From positions 186,001 to 250,000 of the forward strand of contig NZ_JAQIVH010000039.1 of the NCBI RefSeq assembly GCF_028746185.1: 64,000 nucleotides of DNA, given 5' to 3'. Positions 9,535 to 18,430 of the stretch are shown here, piece after piece. The notes beneath the pieces were generated by a model. That model was not told the origin of the DNA. It made no database searches and saw only the letters and a program-made list of their open reading frames with translations. Position numbers and translations under genes: made by a program. The DNA comes from Paenibacillus_E qinlingensis. GTDB lineage: Bacteria > Bacillota > Bacilli > Paenibacillales > NBRC-103111. Within the stretch, counting starts at the first letter, position 1, and the number at the start of each line of letters is the position of its first letter.

Positions 9535-10294
9535 GTGCAACGGCCGGCCGGGACGCTTACCCTGCGCACAGTTTTTGTGCGCTAGCGTGCGACAGCCGAC
9601 CGGGACGCTTTCCTTGCGCACAATATTTGTGCGCTAGCGCGCGACGGCCGACGGAGACGCTTACCTTGCGCACAATATTTTTGCGCTAGCGCGCGACAGC
9701 CGGCGGAGACGCTTACCTTGCGCACAGTTTTTGTGCGCTAGCGCGCGACAGCCGACGGGGACGCTCCACTTGCGCACAGTTTTTGTGCGCTAGCGCGCGA
9801 CAGCCGGCGGAGACGCTCCACTTGCGTACAGTTTTTGTGCGCTAGCGCACGACAGCCGGCAGGCCCGCTTACCTAGCGCACATTATTTGTACGCTAGCGC
9901 GCGACAGCCGACGGAGACTCTTCACTTGCGCACATTATTTGTGCGCTAGCGCGCGACGGCCGACGGAGACGCTTACCTTGCGCACAATATTTGTGCGCTA
10001 GCGCGCGACAGCCGACGGGGACGCTCCACTTGCGCACAGTTTTTGTGCGCTAGTGCGCGACAGCCGGTGGAGACTCTTACCCTGCGCACAGTTTTTGTGC
10101 GCTAGCGTGCGACAGCCGACGGTGATGCTTCACTTGCGCACAATATTTGTGCGCTAGCGCGCGACAGCCGACAGCGCCACTTACCTTGCGCACAGTTTTT
10201 GTGCGCTAGCGCGCGACAGCTGGCAGGCCCGCTTACCTTGCGCACAATATTTGTGCGCTAGCGTCTGACAACCGACGGCGCCGCTTCCTTTGCA
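9535..10294. repeat. Tandem array of fourteen 52-bp units (array 2)
   Basis: Fourteen units of exactly 52 bp, with no insertions or deletions, fill 9535-10262; a partial fifteenth decays after about 10294. Each unit has a CTTGCGCAC / GTGCGCTAG hairpin arm pair around a 7-nt loop of three types (AGTTTTT, AATATTT, ATTATTT), then GCGCGCGACAGCCGACGG. Differences lie mostly in the loop and in the GACGCTTACC segment. It fills the space between the AraC gene terminator and the GH105 promoter, with no reading frame. Array 1 at 191-413 is a related variant. Confidence 0.95.
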
Positions 10295-10304
10295 CGGAGC
10301 CTGC

Positions 10305-10350
10305 ACAAAAAACGCCCTTCTTCCGGTATTTCCCCGGTTTGAAGGACGCT
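10305..10350 (-). terminator. Terminator of the importer/AraC operon
   Basis: Minus-strand stem AGCGTCCTTC...GAAGGGCGT with an inner CCGG/CCGG pair, followed by a run of six T. It lies directly after the AraC gene stop at 10362. Confidence 0.8.
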
Positions 10351-10361
10351 TCGTTGCTCGC

Positions 10362-12635
10362 TTATTTCATTGGGCTTCCTGCAGCAGGAATCTCTTGCAT
10401 CCGTTCGCGGTACTGACCAGGTGTTTCCCCCTCAACCTTGCGGAAAGAACGGATAAAATTCGTTGAATTTGTATATTTCAACTTTTCGGAAATGTCGGAG
10501 ATCTTCATATTCGTCTCTACGAGCATCTTCTTGGCGATCGTCAACCGGTATTGTAACAAATAATCACCGAAATTAACGCCGGCTTCCTGTCGAAATACTT
10601 TACTGACATAATGGGGATGGTACTCGATACGGTCGGCACACAGCTCTAACGTTAAGTCTGTATCATATTCATCATGAATGATCTGGATGACCGCTTCCGA
10701 AATTTTGCGGAATTGATGGCTGCGTCTTTCCTCTAAAAGCAGCAATACTGGACCTACAACGACTTCCTTAAACCAAGCCTCGACCTCTTCCGTCGTTCTC
10801 AGATTGAACAAGCTTTCCACGATCGATTCATCGTCTTTCATAAGCGTGCGAATGGAAATCCCTTGATCCTGAAGAAGACTTCCCAGTTCGGATAAGAACC
10901 GCATAAGTGAAAACTGGTAGTCATGAAAATGAAACGGCTGTACAACCAGTTCCCGGACCATTTGATGCAGAAGAAAGGTCGCTTGTTCCAAGTCGGAGGC
11001 ATGAACGGCCTGCCTAAGTTCATCCGAAATTTTAACGGGATACGAAGTCTCAGCAGGGGAATCCGCAAAAATATCACGTATGGAAATAATCGTCTCGTGT
11101 CCGAGCTTGACCCTGTATCTGAGAGCATCAATGGCTTCCTTATACGCTTTAGGTACTTTCGTCCATTCCTCGAATGCGTAACTAAGCCCAACGCTTACAG
11201 AGATTCCTAAATAAGTACGAACTGCTCGCTGAATCTCTTCAGCCAGCTTAAATACGTCCTCTTCCCAACTCGGATCGCTGCTATCCGTACCCAGAATCGT
11301 CAACTGAGATTCGTGCAGCACGATTGGATTTAGGAAGGCTCGTCGTGGAGCAAGCTCCCCTGCAATATTGTTTACGGCAAACAATAGCAGATCCAGATCC
11401 TTCCCCTCGTACCGGCTTCCTTCCAGCGTGTCGATTTCGACAGCCATGACATACATCCTCTGCCAACTCTGAGGGAATTGAAGATCGGATAGCTTCTCCT
11501 TTATTTCCCGCGGTCCAACCTCGCCAAAAAAGAGCTTTTGCACAAAAAATTGATTTAACTGAACAACCTGCCCCTGTATTTGACCGGACATCTCCTGTTG
11601 GCGATTCAACAAGGAATGAAACCGCGTGCCGATCTGCTGCAGCTCATCCTCTCGTTTGAGATTATGGAGCGGTTGTTGTTGCACATCCTGGCCGACTACT
11701 GTTGCATACAGCTTGCGTATCGGGCTATAAAAGCGATTAGAACCCATGACCGAAAAGATAAGAACTGCAAACGTAATAATCAAGCAGATCCAAATGGTAA
11801 ACTGCCCGATCGCTTTCGATTCTTGCGTAATCATATCAATTGAAACCGCCGATACATACATCCATCCCGTGAGACTGGAACGAATAAAAGTAACAGAATA
11901 CTCCTGCTTGCCGTAGTGGACATTGACTTTGCCCCCATCGCCATCCAGCCTTTTCAGTTGATTGGCTAGCTCCGTTTCACCGAGAAAGGCACGCGTAAAG
12001 CTTTCATCTTGATAACCAAGCAGTTTCATCTCACTATCTAACATAAAAACGCTTCCAAGCGGGCTTGTGTCTAACAAGAGCTTACGCAGGTGTGAAAAGG
12101 GTATATCTGCCGTGATGATCACATCGGGATCTGGATCATAAGCTGGCTTTTTACTGATCATGCGAATCCCGTTTTTATTCGATTCCCATATTGTCTTTTG
12201 CGGAATATCCAAAGTGGGATGGCTTTCATCTTGGTTAAAAGGATAAATCCCCTTATTTCCAATCTGCCATTTGCCGTGCATGTTGTAGAATTCAATATCA
12301 CTAACACCTAGCTCAAACACCTGCAATTGACGAATCGTTCCTGTCAGTTGTTCAAATTCGTTATAATATTTACCCTCAAGCGGCAAGGAGAGCACACTCT
12401 CCACAAATGGGGAGTGCAGCATCGTTGTGGCGGAAGCTTCCACCGTCTTCAAGTTCTGCTCGATACGTGACTGGCTTAACTTTAATATTTGAAAGTTGCC
12501 TTCCTCCACATACTCTTGAATCGTACCCGAAGTACGAAAATAAGAAAAAAATCCCAATGCCAGCAGCGGTACGACACCAAGTAGAAACCCGTATAGCACT
12601 AATTTATTTAAATATGTGAGACCTCGAGTTTTCAT
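10362..12635 (-). CDS. Membrane-bound AraC-family transcriptional regulator
   Basis: 757 residues, start ATG 12635 after GGAGGT. A transmembrane helix (about 10-30) and a second one (about 277-298) flank an extracytoplasmic sensor region of about 245 residues. A linker and a degenerate cyclase-like region follow, and a C-terminal double helix-turn-helix of the AraC type (about 655-750) contains LELCADRIEYHPHYVSKVF and ISEKLKYTNSTNFIRSF. Such one-piece regulators are common beside LplABC importers in Paenibacillus and are thought to sense sugars outside the cell. It is last in the operon after LplA, with a 128-nt gap that also holds a possible extended -10 (TGCTAAAAT, at about 12677). I infer that it binds the CTGAACAAATGAAT boxes of the three pectin promoters. 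Confidence 0.88.
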   Translation of the reverse strand: MKTRGLTYLNKLVLYGFLLGVVPLLALGFFSYFRTSGTIQEYVEEGNFQILKLSQSRIEQNLKTVEASATTMLHSPFVESVLSLPLEGKYYNEFEQLTGTIRQLQVFELGVSDIEFYNMHGKWQIGNKGIYPFNQDESHPTLDIPQKTIWESNKNGIRMISKKPAYDPDPDVIITADIPFSHLRKLLLDTSPLGSVFMLDSEMKLLGYQDESFTRAFLGETELANQLKRLDGDGGKVNVHYGKQEYSVTFIRSSLTGWMYVSAVSIDMITQESKAIGQFTIWICLIITFAVLIFSVMGSNRFYSPIRKLYATVVGQDVQQQPLHNLKREDELQQIGTRFHSLLNRQQEMSGQIQGQVVQLNQFFVQKLFFGEVGPREIKEKLSDLQFPQSWQRMYVMAVEIDTLEGSRYEGKDLDLLLFAVNNIAGELAPRRAFLNPIVLHESQLTILGTDSSDPSWEEDVFKLAEEIQRAVRTYLGISVSVGLSYAFEEWTKVPKAYKEAIDALRYRVKLGHETIISIRDIFADSPAETSYPVKISDELRQAVHASDLEQATFLLHQMVRELVVQPFHFHDYQFSLMRFLSELGSLLQDQGISIRTLMKDDESIVESLFNLRTTEEVEAWFKEVVVGPVLLLLEERRSHQFRKISEAVIQIIHDEYDTDLTLELCADRIEYHPHYVSKVFRQEAGVNFGDYLLQYRLTIAKKMLVETNMKISDISEKLKYTNSTNFIRSFRKVEGETPGQYRERMQEIPAAGSPMK

Positions 12636-12763
12636 GAATATACCTCCGCTGCTGGATGCTTGATCTTTCAGTTCTTATTTTAGCATATAACCAATGATAG
12701 CTAGTCGATTCCCCGTTAGTAAGCGGAAAAAGACGGAAGAGATCTCCCATCTTTTAATGCCGA

Positions 12764-14296
12764 TTATTTACCGCCTTGCTTCTTGTAGTCCTCTGTAAAT
12801 TCCTTGATGATTTGATCTCCGCCTGCTTTACTCCACTGTTCAAGCGCTTTTTTGTAGCCAGCCTCGTCGATTTCGCCCATGATGAACTTAATCTGCGCGT
12901 CACGGCTAATTTTATCTAATTCTGGCCCTTTCTCTGTTTTGGTTTTGGAATCCAGTGGTGTCGTTACATCGTAAATGGCAATCTTCGCATTGTCAGCCAC
13001 CAGCTTCTTACCCTTAATGACTAGCGGGTCTGTTGATCTAAGCGGTAACTCATTACTTGGATTTGCGACGCCAAAAGAAAGATAGTTCGCGTCTGCTTTT
13101 CGATCTTCGGCGCGGGGATTCACAGGTTCAACGAATCCGTCTACGACTTTGTAATCAATATCTTTAATACCTTTCCCCAACAATGTTAACATTTCTGGCG
13201 TCGACATTTTATCATAGAAAGTTAGTATTTTCTTTAAATCTGCTTCTGTTTTAATGCTGCTCTTAGAAAATACAATGGCTCCATTGTATCCTGAAGTAGC
13301 TGATACGATCAGCCCTTTTGGTCCCGTCACACCTTGAATCAAATCGAATTCAGCTTTCGGATTCACCTTTACCGCTTCTTTCTGAATAACCGGAGCGTCG
13401 GATTCTACGGCGATCATGATCCCAGCTTTGCCTTGTGCCATCATATCCCGGCGTTGCTGCGTATTGATGATAGGAAAGTCGGGATTCATCAACTTCTCGG
13501 CAAACAGCTTCTTGTAATATTTAAGACCTTCCAAATACTCTGGCGTCAAGAAGTTGGGAACTACTTGCCCGTTCTGCACGCCATAATTCATCGGAGCCCC
13601 ATGATAAACGGCAATGCTGCGAACCATTGCATTTAACCCGTCTTCCACCAGTCCGACCGTATCTTTCTTGCCGTTCCCGTCCGGATCATTTTCTGTAAAT
13701 GCTTTCGATACTTTGTATAGATCATCCAACGTCTTCGGCATCGCCAGGCCCAATTTATCCAGCCAATCCTTGCGGATCGTAATAACGTGGCGGGCTGCAT
13801 CCCTATGACGAGGAAGCATGTAATATTTACCATCAATTGCAATTCCTTTTAATACCTCTGGGTCCATTTGTTTGCTCAAATTCGGATAGTCCTTCAGATA
13901 AGGACCGACTTCCCAGAATGCTCCTGAACGGGCTGCATTGATGATATTAGCAGATTTCGTTTCATTCGTGTACATGACTTGTGGCAGCGTTCCGGAAGCC
14001 AATGTTGCATTCAGCTTCTCTTTATATGCCGTTTCAGGTACCCACGTAATATTCAACTTCGTATTCGTAAGTTTCTCCAGCTCTTTTTGTACATCACTTG
14101 TTTCTTTCGGTGCTACGCCAGCCAATGTACTCATAATTTCAATTGTCGTAGGCGTTGCGTCTTTCGCTTTTTCCGTTTGCTGTGCAGATGTTGGCTGCTC
14201 GGATGTTTGCTTCTCAGCGGAACAAGCCGTCATCAGCAAACCAACCATGCTAACCGCCACCACTGCTTTTACTCCCATGTTTTTACGCATATCCAT
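12764..14296 (-). CDS. Sugar-binding lipoprotein of ABC importer, LplA-like
   Basis: A 510-residue extracellular solute-binding protein. The signal sequence ends in a lipobox, LLMTAC, so Cys25 is the lipid anchor. The family 1 binding-protein pattern is clear (IEIMSTLAGVAPKET, LKINDPDGNGKKDTVGL-like segments, MAQGKAGIMI). The EF-hand-like DPDGNGKKDT loop is typical of LplA-type proteins. It follows the two permease genes and precedes the AraC gene. Given the regulon, the ligand is probably a pectic oligosaccharide. The cognate ATPase is absent, as usual for this class, which uses a shared MsmX-type ATPase. Confidence 0.88.
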   Translation of the reverse strand: MDMRKNMGVKAVVAVSMVGLLMTACSAEKQTSEQPTSAQQTEKAKDATPTTIEIMSTLAGVAPKETSDVQKELEKLTNTKLNITWVPETAYKEKLNATLASGTLPQVMYTNETKSANIINAARSGAFWEVGPYLKDYPNLSKQMDPEVLKGIAIDGKYYMLPRHRDAARHVITIRKDWLDKLGLAMPKTLDDLYKVSKAFTENDPDGNGKKDTVGLVEDGLNAMVRSIAVYHGAPMNYGVQNGQVVPNFLTPEYLEGLKYYKKLFAEKLMNPDFPIINTQQRRDMMAQGKAGIMIAVESDAPVIQKEAVKVNPKAEFDLIQGVTGPKGLIVSATSGYNGAIVFSKSSIKTEADLKKILTFYDKMSTPEMLTLLGKGIKDIDYKVVDGFVEPVNPRAEDRKADANYLSFGVANPSNELPLRSTDPLVIKGKKLVADNAKIAIYDVTTPLDSKTKTEKGPELDKISRDAQIKFIMGEIDEAGYKKALEQWSKAGGDQIIKEFTEDYKKQGGK

Positions 14297-14359
14297 GTGA
14301 TCAAGACCTCCATTTTTATAATTGATAGGAATGCTATGGTTAAATGGGCTCTAGATTAT

Positions 14360-15247
14360 TCATCCTTTGATAGAACCCATCATAACACCTTTCGCGAAAT
14401 GCTTTTGTAAAAAAGGATAAACGCATAGGATTGGTAGCGTAGCGACCGTAATAACAGCCATTTTCACCGTTTCTGGCGGCAATTGGATATCCCCGTCTAG
14501 GTTCGCAGCATCATCTATCCGGCCTTCGGATAACAGAACAAAAGATCGAAGCAGCACTTGAATCGGCCATTTGTCGGTATCTCGGATATACAAGATGGCA
14601 GACATGAACGTATTCCAGTGGCCAACTGCGTAGAATAAACCGAATGTTGCAAGCGCCGGCAGCGAGAGCGGAAGGATGATGCGTATAAGGATACTAAGAT
14701 CATTCGCACCGTCGATTTTAGCTGATTCCTCAATGCCGTCCGGCATCTGCTGGAAGAAGTTTTTAAGAATAATGAGGTTAAAGGTACTAATTGCACTCGG
14801 AATAATGAGCGCCCACATGGAATCCAGTAGTCCCAAAGCTTTCACGATCAGAAACGTGGGGATCATGCCTCCACTAAACAGGAGTGTGAAAATCACCATC
14901 ATCATAATCGGTCTACGTCCGATCAAATCTCTTCTGGAAAGTGGATAAGCCATCAAGCAAGTCATGACCAGGTTAACGATGGTTCCGCCCACTGTTATCA
15001 GAACAGTTACCAGAAGACTGTTCAGAATACGGTCCGTTGAGAATATAAAACGGTACGCATCCAGCGTGAAATGTGTTGGAAAGAGTACGAAATCTTTCGT
15101 TAACTTCTCCGTCGGGCTAGCGAATGAAGAACTAACAATATGAATAAAGGGAAGCAGTGTACTTAGCGCAAACAGAATCAGAATTGTTGAATTGATAATG
15201 TCAAATAAACGAGAACCCCAACTTCGATCGTGAATCATGTGTATCAC
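14360..15247 (-). CDS. ABC sugar permease, LplC-like
   Basis: A 295-residue integral membrane protein with about six hydrophobic segments. The conserved cytoplasmic EAA loop is seen as EESAKIDGANDLSILIRIIL, the contact site for the ATPase. The C-terminus FLQKHFAKGVMMGSIKG is typical of LplC/YtcP permeases. The ATG at 15247 is seven nt after the LplB stop, so the two are co-transcribed. Confidence 0.9.
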   Translation of the reverse strand: MIHMIHDRSWGSRLFDIINSTILILFALSTLLPFIHIVSSSFASPTEKLTKDFVLFPTHFTLDAYRFIFSTDRILNSLLVTVLITVGGTIVNLVMTCLMAYPLSRRDLIGRRPIMMMVIFTLLFSGGMIPTFLIVKALGLLDSMWALIIPSAISTFNLIILKNFFQQMPDGIEESAKIDGANDLSILIRIILPLSLPALATFGLFYAVGHWNTFMSAILYIRDTDKWPIQVLLRSFVLLSEGRIDDAANLDGDIQLPPETVKMAVITVATLPILCVYPFLQKHFAKGVMMGSIKG

Positions 15248-15253
15248 CCTTCC

Positions 15254-16219
15254 TTAGAAAATTCCCTCTTCACCGAATTTTTTGGATAACCGATTGGCAA
15301 TTACGACTAGAATAAGGCCAACCGCTGATTTGAACACACCTATGGCCGTTGAATAACTGTACATTCCGTTCAGGATGCCGGCTGTATAGACATACGTATC
15401 AAATATTTCAGCTACTTCTCGGTTGAGCGAATTAAGAAGCAAGTAGACATGCTCGAATCCGAGCTCAAGAATATTCCCAAGATGCAAAATAAACATGATC
15501 AATATAGTGCTTCGTATCGACGGCAGCGTGATATGCCACATTTGACGTAACCGACCTGCGCCGTCCATTCGTGCCGCTTCATATAGATGGGTATCCACTC
15601 CTGCCAGAGCTGCAAGGAAGATGATGGTCCCCCATCCTGTATCGCGCCATATATTTTGCAAGATATACATCGGGATAAATTTATCAGGGTCCATCATAAG
15701 CGTGAAAGGTTCGAAACCAAGTGAAACGATCCACTTTTGAAATACGCCGTCCTGCGACTCAAATAGGACATAGAACATGCCGATAATGATCACCCAAGAC
15801 ATGAAATGAGGGATGTAGATCAGCGTTTGTATCGCTTTCTTGAACTTTTCTTTCCTCAGTTCATTGAGCATAAGCGCTACAATAATCGGCATCGGAAAAA
15901 CAACAACCAGATTAACGAGCGATAAGACCAACGTGTTCTTCAGTATCGTAAAAAATGTTGGTTCGGTGAACAACCTGATATAGTGCTTCAAACCAACCCA
16001 TTTACTCCCGGACATCCCCTGGAATGGAGAGTAATCCTGAAAACCAATTACAATTCCCCACATGGGACCGTATTTGAATAGTAAGAAGTAGACAATCCCC
16101 GGCAACAGCATCAGATATAGCCACCGATCCTTAAGCAGCTTCCCCGTCAGGCGATTCAATCTTCTCCTTTTCGCTTGTGTGTCAGCCTGTTTATGTGCTG
16201 AATAATCGATTGCAGCCAT
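15254..16219 (-). CDS. ABC sugar permease, LplB-like
   Basis: About 321 residues with six predicted membrane helices and the EAA loop EAARMDGAGRLRQMWHITLP. I choose ATG 16219 because the ribosome site AAGGAG overlaps the upstream GTG (16231) and sits 11 nt from this ATG. It is the first gene of the importer operon and lies about 70 nt below the promoter at 16290-16334. With the LplC-like partner it forms the membrane channel for oligosaccharide import. Confidence 0.9.
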   Translation of the reverse strand: MAAIDYSAHKQADTQAKRRRLNRLTGKLLKDRWLYLMLLPGIVYFLLFKYGPMWGIVIGFQDYSPFQGMSGSKWVGLKHYIRLFTEPTFFTILKNTLVLSLVNLVVVFPMPIIVALMLNELRKEKFKKAIQTLIYIPHFMSWVIIIGMFYVLFESQDGVFQKWIVSLGFEPFTLMMDPDKFIPMYILQNIWRDTGWGTIIFLAALAGVDTHLYEAARMDGAGRLRQMWHITLPSIRSTILIMFILHLGNILELGFEHVYLLLNSLNREVAEIFDTYVYTAGILNGMYSYSTAIGVFKSAVGLILVVIANRLSKKFGEEGIF

Positions 16220-16289
16220 TATGTCGTTCACTCCTTCTCTCTAATGAATCATGCCCGCCGCATCCTTCCGGAGCGACGTTTACAACTTA

Positions 16290-16334
16290 ATACTAGTAAG
16301 CGGAGGAAATATCCGTCTATATTCATTTGTTCAG
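16290..16334 (-). promoter_or_regulatory. Promoter with putative AraC activator box, importer operon
   Basis: Minus strand: CTGAACAAATGAAT (16321-16334), -35 TAGACG (16314-16319), 18-nt spacer, -10 TAGTAT (16290-16295). From the box into the spacer it matches the GH105 promoter at all but a few positions. Confidence 0.65.
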
Positions 16335-16418
16335 AAAGGGTGGTCATCCGTTGTCCCCGTAGTAACTCACCCCTTTTGATCATTTGTTCGACTGGTCCTT
16401 TATGAATGATTGCTGACG

Positions 16419-16457
16419 AAAAAAGCCCCAGTGACTGTACTAGCTCACCGGGACTAT
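16419..16457 (-). terminator. Terminator of the small minus-strand gene
   Basis: Minus-strand stem AGTCCCGGTGA...TCACTGGGGCT with two wobble pairs followed by TTTTTT. It ends transcription from the 73-codon gene at 16482-16703. Confidence 0.8.
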
Positions 16458-16481
16458 TTATGTCTATCCTTGTATCTACCG

Positions 16482-16703
16482 TCATCCTTCCGCGGCAGTT
16501 TCATTTCCGATCTTTATGATAATCTTCCCATAGGGGGCGATGAATTTTTCTAACGTGTTCACGACTTCCTCTCTTCGGCCCTCTTCGACATTTACAGTGT
16601 CATTTGAAATATCATTTCTAATGCGTATGAGCACAAATAAAGGGGGCAATGCAGCTTCACGAAGAGCTTTAATCATGTTTTCTTCTTGTGGTGTAATATT
16701 CAT
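16482..16703 (-). CDS. Small protein of unknown function
   Basis: A 73-residue acidic soluble protein (MNITPQEENMIKALREAALP... with the motif PYGKIIIKIGNET). I do not recognise a family with confidence. Support for a real gene comes from its own MerR-type promoter at 16752-16782, a GGAAG ribosome site before ATG 16703, and a terminator after the stop. The regulated promoter suggests a stress- or ligand-induced role, which is inference. Confidence 0.6.
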   Translation of the reverse strand: MNITPQEENMIKALREAALPPLFVLIRIRNDISNDTVNVEEGRREEVVNTLEKFIAPYGKIIIKIGNETAAEG

Positions 16704-16751
16704 TACGTATCACACTTCCTTTCTGGTACATTTCTGCTCGAGATAATCTCA

Positions 16752-16782
16752 GTATAAACGTTGACACCAGTGTTAGAGTCAA
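16752..16782 (-). promoter_or_regulatory. MerR-type promoter with 19-bp spacer
   Basis: Minus strand: -35 TTGACT (16777-16782), a 19-nt spacer holding the dyad ACACTGGTGT, and -10 TTATAC (16752-16757). An overlong spacer with a central palindrome is the hallmark of promoters twisted into shape by MerR-family activators. It reads toward the gene at 16703. No MerR gene is present in the window. Confidence 0.6.
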
Positions 16783-16850
16783 GGGGAGACATGTATGTTA
16801 AAGCAGCAGGTGTGTTACACTGTTGAAAAATAGAAATTGAGGTGATTCGT

Positions 16851-17600
16851 ATGCGAAAAATCGCAGTCATTACTGGCGGAGGTCAAGGTATAGGACGAGC
16901 CATTGCGCTTTCTTTTGCCCAAGAAGGTTATGGCATTTCCATAGCAGATGTTCATCAAGATAGAGGGTTGGAGACAATTGAGCTTCTACGCCCCTTTACA
17001 GACGATGCACTCTTCATGAAGGTCGACGTCTCCAAAAAGGAGGAAGTTGAACAATGGTTGGAACGTACGTCTTCCGTTTTGGGCAGCATCGATGTGTTGG
17101 TGAATAATGCTGGTATTATGCATAATACCGATGTGTTGGAGCTTAGCGCAGAGCAATTTCAGCGGGTCATTTCCGTAAATCTGGGAGGTACTTTTCACTG
17201 CTCGCAGGCTGCAGCCCGCATCATGAAAGCACAAGCAAGGGGAGGCGCCATCATTAATCTCTCGTCAACCAGAGCCGTGATGTCGGAGCCTAATACCGAA
17301 GCATATTCAGCCTCCAAAGGAGGCATCTCTGCACTGACCCATGCGATGGCCATTAGTTTAGGTGGTTATGGAATTCGCGTCAACGCGATATCTCCAGGGT
17401 GGATTGAAGTAAGGGACGAGGGCAGCTTTACCCACACGGAAACGGATAAAAGTCAGCATCCAGTAGGCAGAGTTGGCATGCCAGAAGATGTTGCAGCGGC
17501 TTGTCTTTATTTAGCTAGCGAGAAGGCAGGATTCATTACTGGTCAGAATCTTACGGTAGATGGCGGTATGACCGTTAAAATGATGTATGTAGAGGAATAA
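16851..17600 (+). CDS. Short-chain dehydrogenase/reductase
   Basis: 249 residues of the classical SDR family, an NAD(P)-dependent oxidoreductase with a Rossmann fold. Visible marks are the cofactor loop TGGGQGIG (residues 8-15), NNAG, catalytic Ser138, Tyr152 and Lys156 (YSASK), and the active-site Asn110. Length is normal. ATG 16851 is preferred over GTG 16842 because GAGGTG lies six nt before it. The substrate cannot be told from sequence; glucose or sugar-alcohol dehydrogenases of this class look similar. It is transcribed away from the small gene at 16482. Confidence 0.88.
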   Translation: MRKIAVITGGGQGIGRAIALSFAQEGYGISIADVHQDRGLETIELLRPFTDDALFMKVDVSKKEEVEQWLERTSSVLGSIDVLVNNAGIMHNTDVLELSAEQFQRVISVNLGGTFHCSQAAARIMKAQARGGAIINLSSTRAVMSEPNTEAYSASKGGISALTHAMAISLGGYGIRVNAISPGWIEVRDEGSFTHTETDKSQHPVGRVGMPEDVAAACLYLASEKAGFITGQNLTVDGGMTVKMMYVEE

Positions 17601-17696
17601 ATGCCTATAGCATTCGTTAGCCTCTCCATGACACGGCGTGGATAACAAATCGGTTATAGGAAATCCTAATTCCTAATAAAGGAAGGGGTGGGCAAT

Positions 17697-17858
17697 TTGA
17701 AGGATGAAACAACAATTCCTCAAGAGCATGAAACGTCACACATGTCGGAGCTCCCGTTTAATCACGATTACGATCTGATGCGTGCCTATGCCGAACAATT
17801 AAATGGCGAAGTCGAAGCCAGAGAAGTTAGAGTAGTTAGAGAAAACAGACTTGACTAA
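17697..17858 (+). CDS. Small charged protein, 53 residues
   Basis: A short frame with TTG start at 17697, eight nt after the strong ribosome site AAGGAAGGGG. The product is hydrophilic and acidic to mixed-charge (MKDETTIPQEHETSHMSELP at the N-terminus, ending VRENRLD) with no membrane segment. Its stop overlaps the stop of the convergent pseudogene by a few bases. I do not recognise a family; the ribosome site is the main evidence. Confidence 0.5.
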   Translation: MKDETTIPQEHETSHMSELPFNHDYDLMRAYAEQLNGEVEAREVRVVRENRLD

Positions 17859-18302
17859 CATTCTCCAGCTTGCTTCTCTAGGTACGCGCGAATGGAAGGA
17901 TCCATACAGAGTCCGATTGAACGGCTATATGCGTTACGGGCTTCTTCGAACCTCTGCATCCGCTTGAACAAATGGGCGCTCAGTGCCCAATAAGGTTGAT
18001 AGTTCTTGACTGCTTCGGCCGGAACTTCTTCCAGTAGCACCATCCCCATTTCGGCCCCGCGCGCCTCAGCAACGGCTGCCGCCCGGCCGACGATAGCGCC
18101 GATAGTTGGAGCGATACGTACGAGCCCCTCGTACAGCAACGCGATTGCTTTCCATTCCGTTCGGCCCGTCCAGGCACGCTGGGCATGCACGGATTGAATC
18201 GCCGCTTCCAGCCCAGCTTTCAGCATATGCCTCCTTGTGAATCGGATCGTTTCGTTTGGCAAAATCCTCTGTCGTTTCATACATAAGCAGTGTGTAGTTC
18301 AT
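17855..18302 (-). pseudogene. Fusion remnant: YCII-like protein N-terminus joined to ECF sigma factor C-terminus
   Basis: From ATG 18302 (after GGAG) the frame reads MNYTLLMYETTEDFAKRNDP, the start of a YCII/DGPF-domain protein. After about 27 codons the homology passes, in another frame, to the C-terminal region of a long ECF sigma factor (AAIQSVHAQRAW, WKAIALLYEGLVRIAP, GRAAAVAEARG, LLEEV, FEEARNAYSRSIGL). YCII and this sigma-factor type are usually adjacent genes, so an internal deletion that removed the end of one and the start of the other explains the join. Neither protein can work as such. Confidence 0.75.
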
Positions 18303-18430
18303 GGTTATTGCTCCTCTCAACATTCATAATGGGGCGTTTCATGTCTTCACTATAATGACGATCCAGACCTATGAATTTCTACATCATGCGAAAATATTTT
18401 TTGATGTTGGCTGCTTTTCCATGTTACTAG

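Noticed and set aside
191..10294. CRISPR array for the 52-bp repeats
   Set aside because: Units are directly joined with no unique spacers, and no cas genes are present.
16249..16485. 78-codon minus-strand open frame downstream of the small gene
   Set aside because: It runs across a clear terminator and across the importer promoter, and shows no family features.
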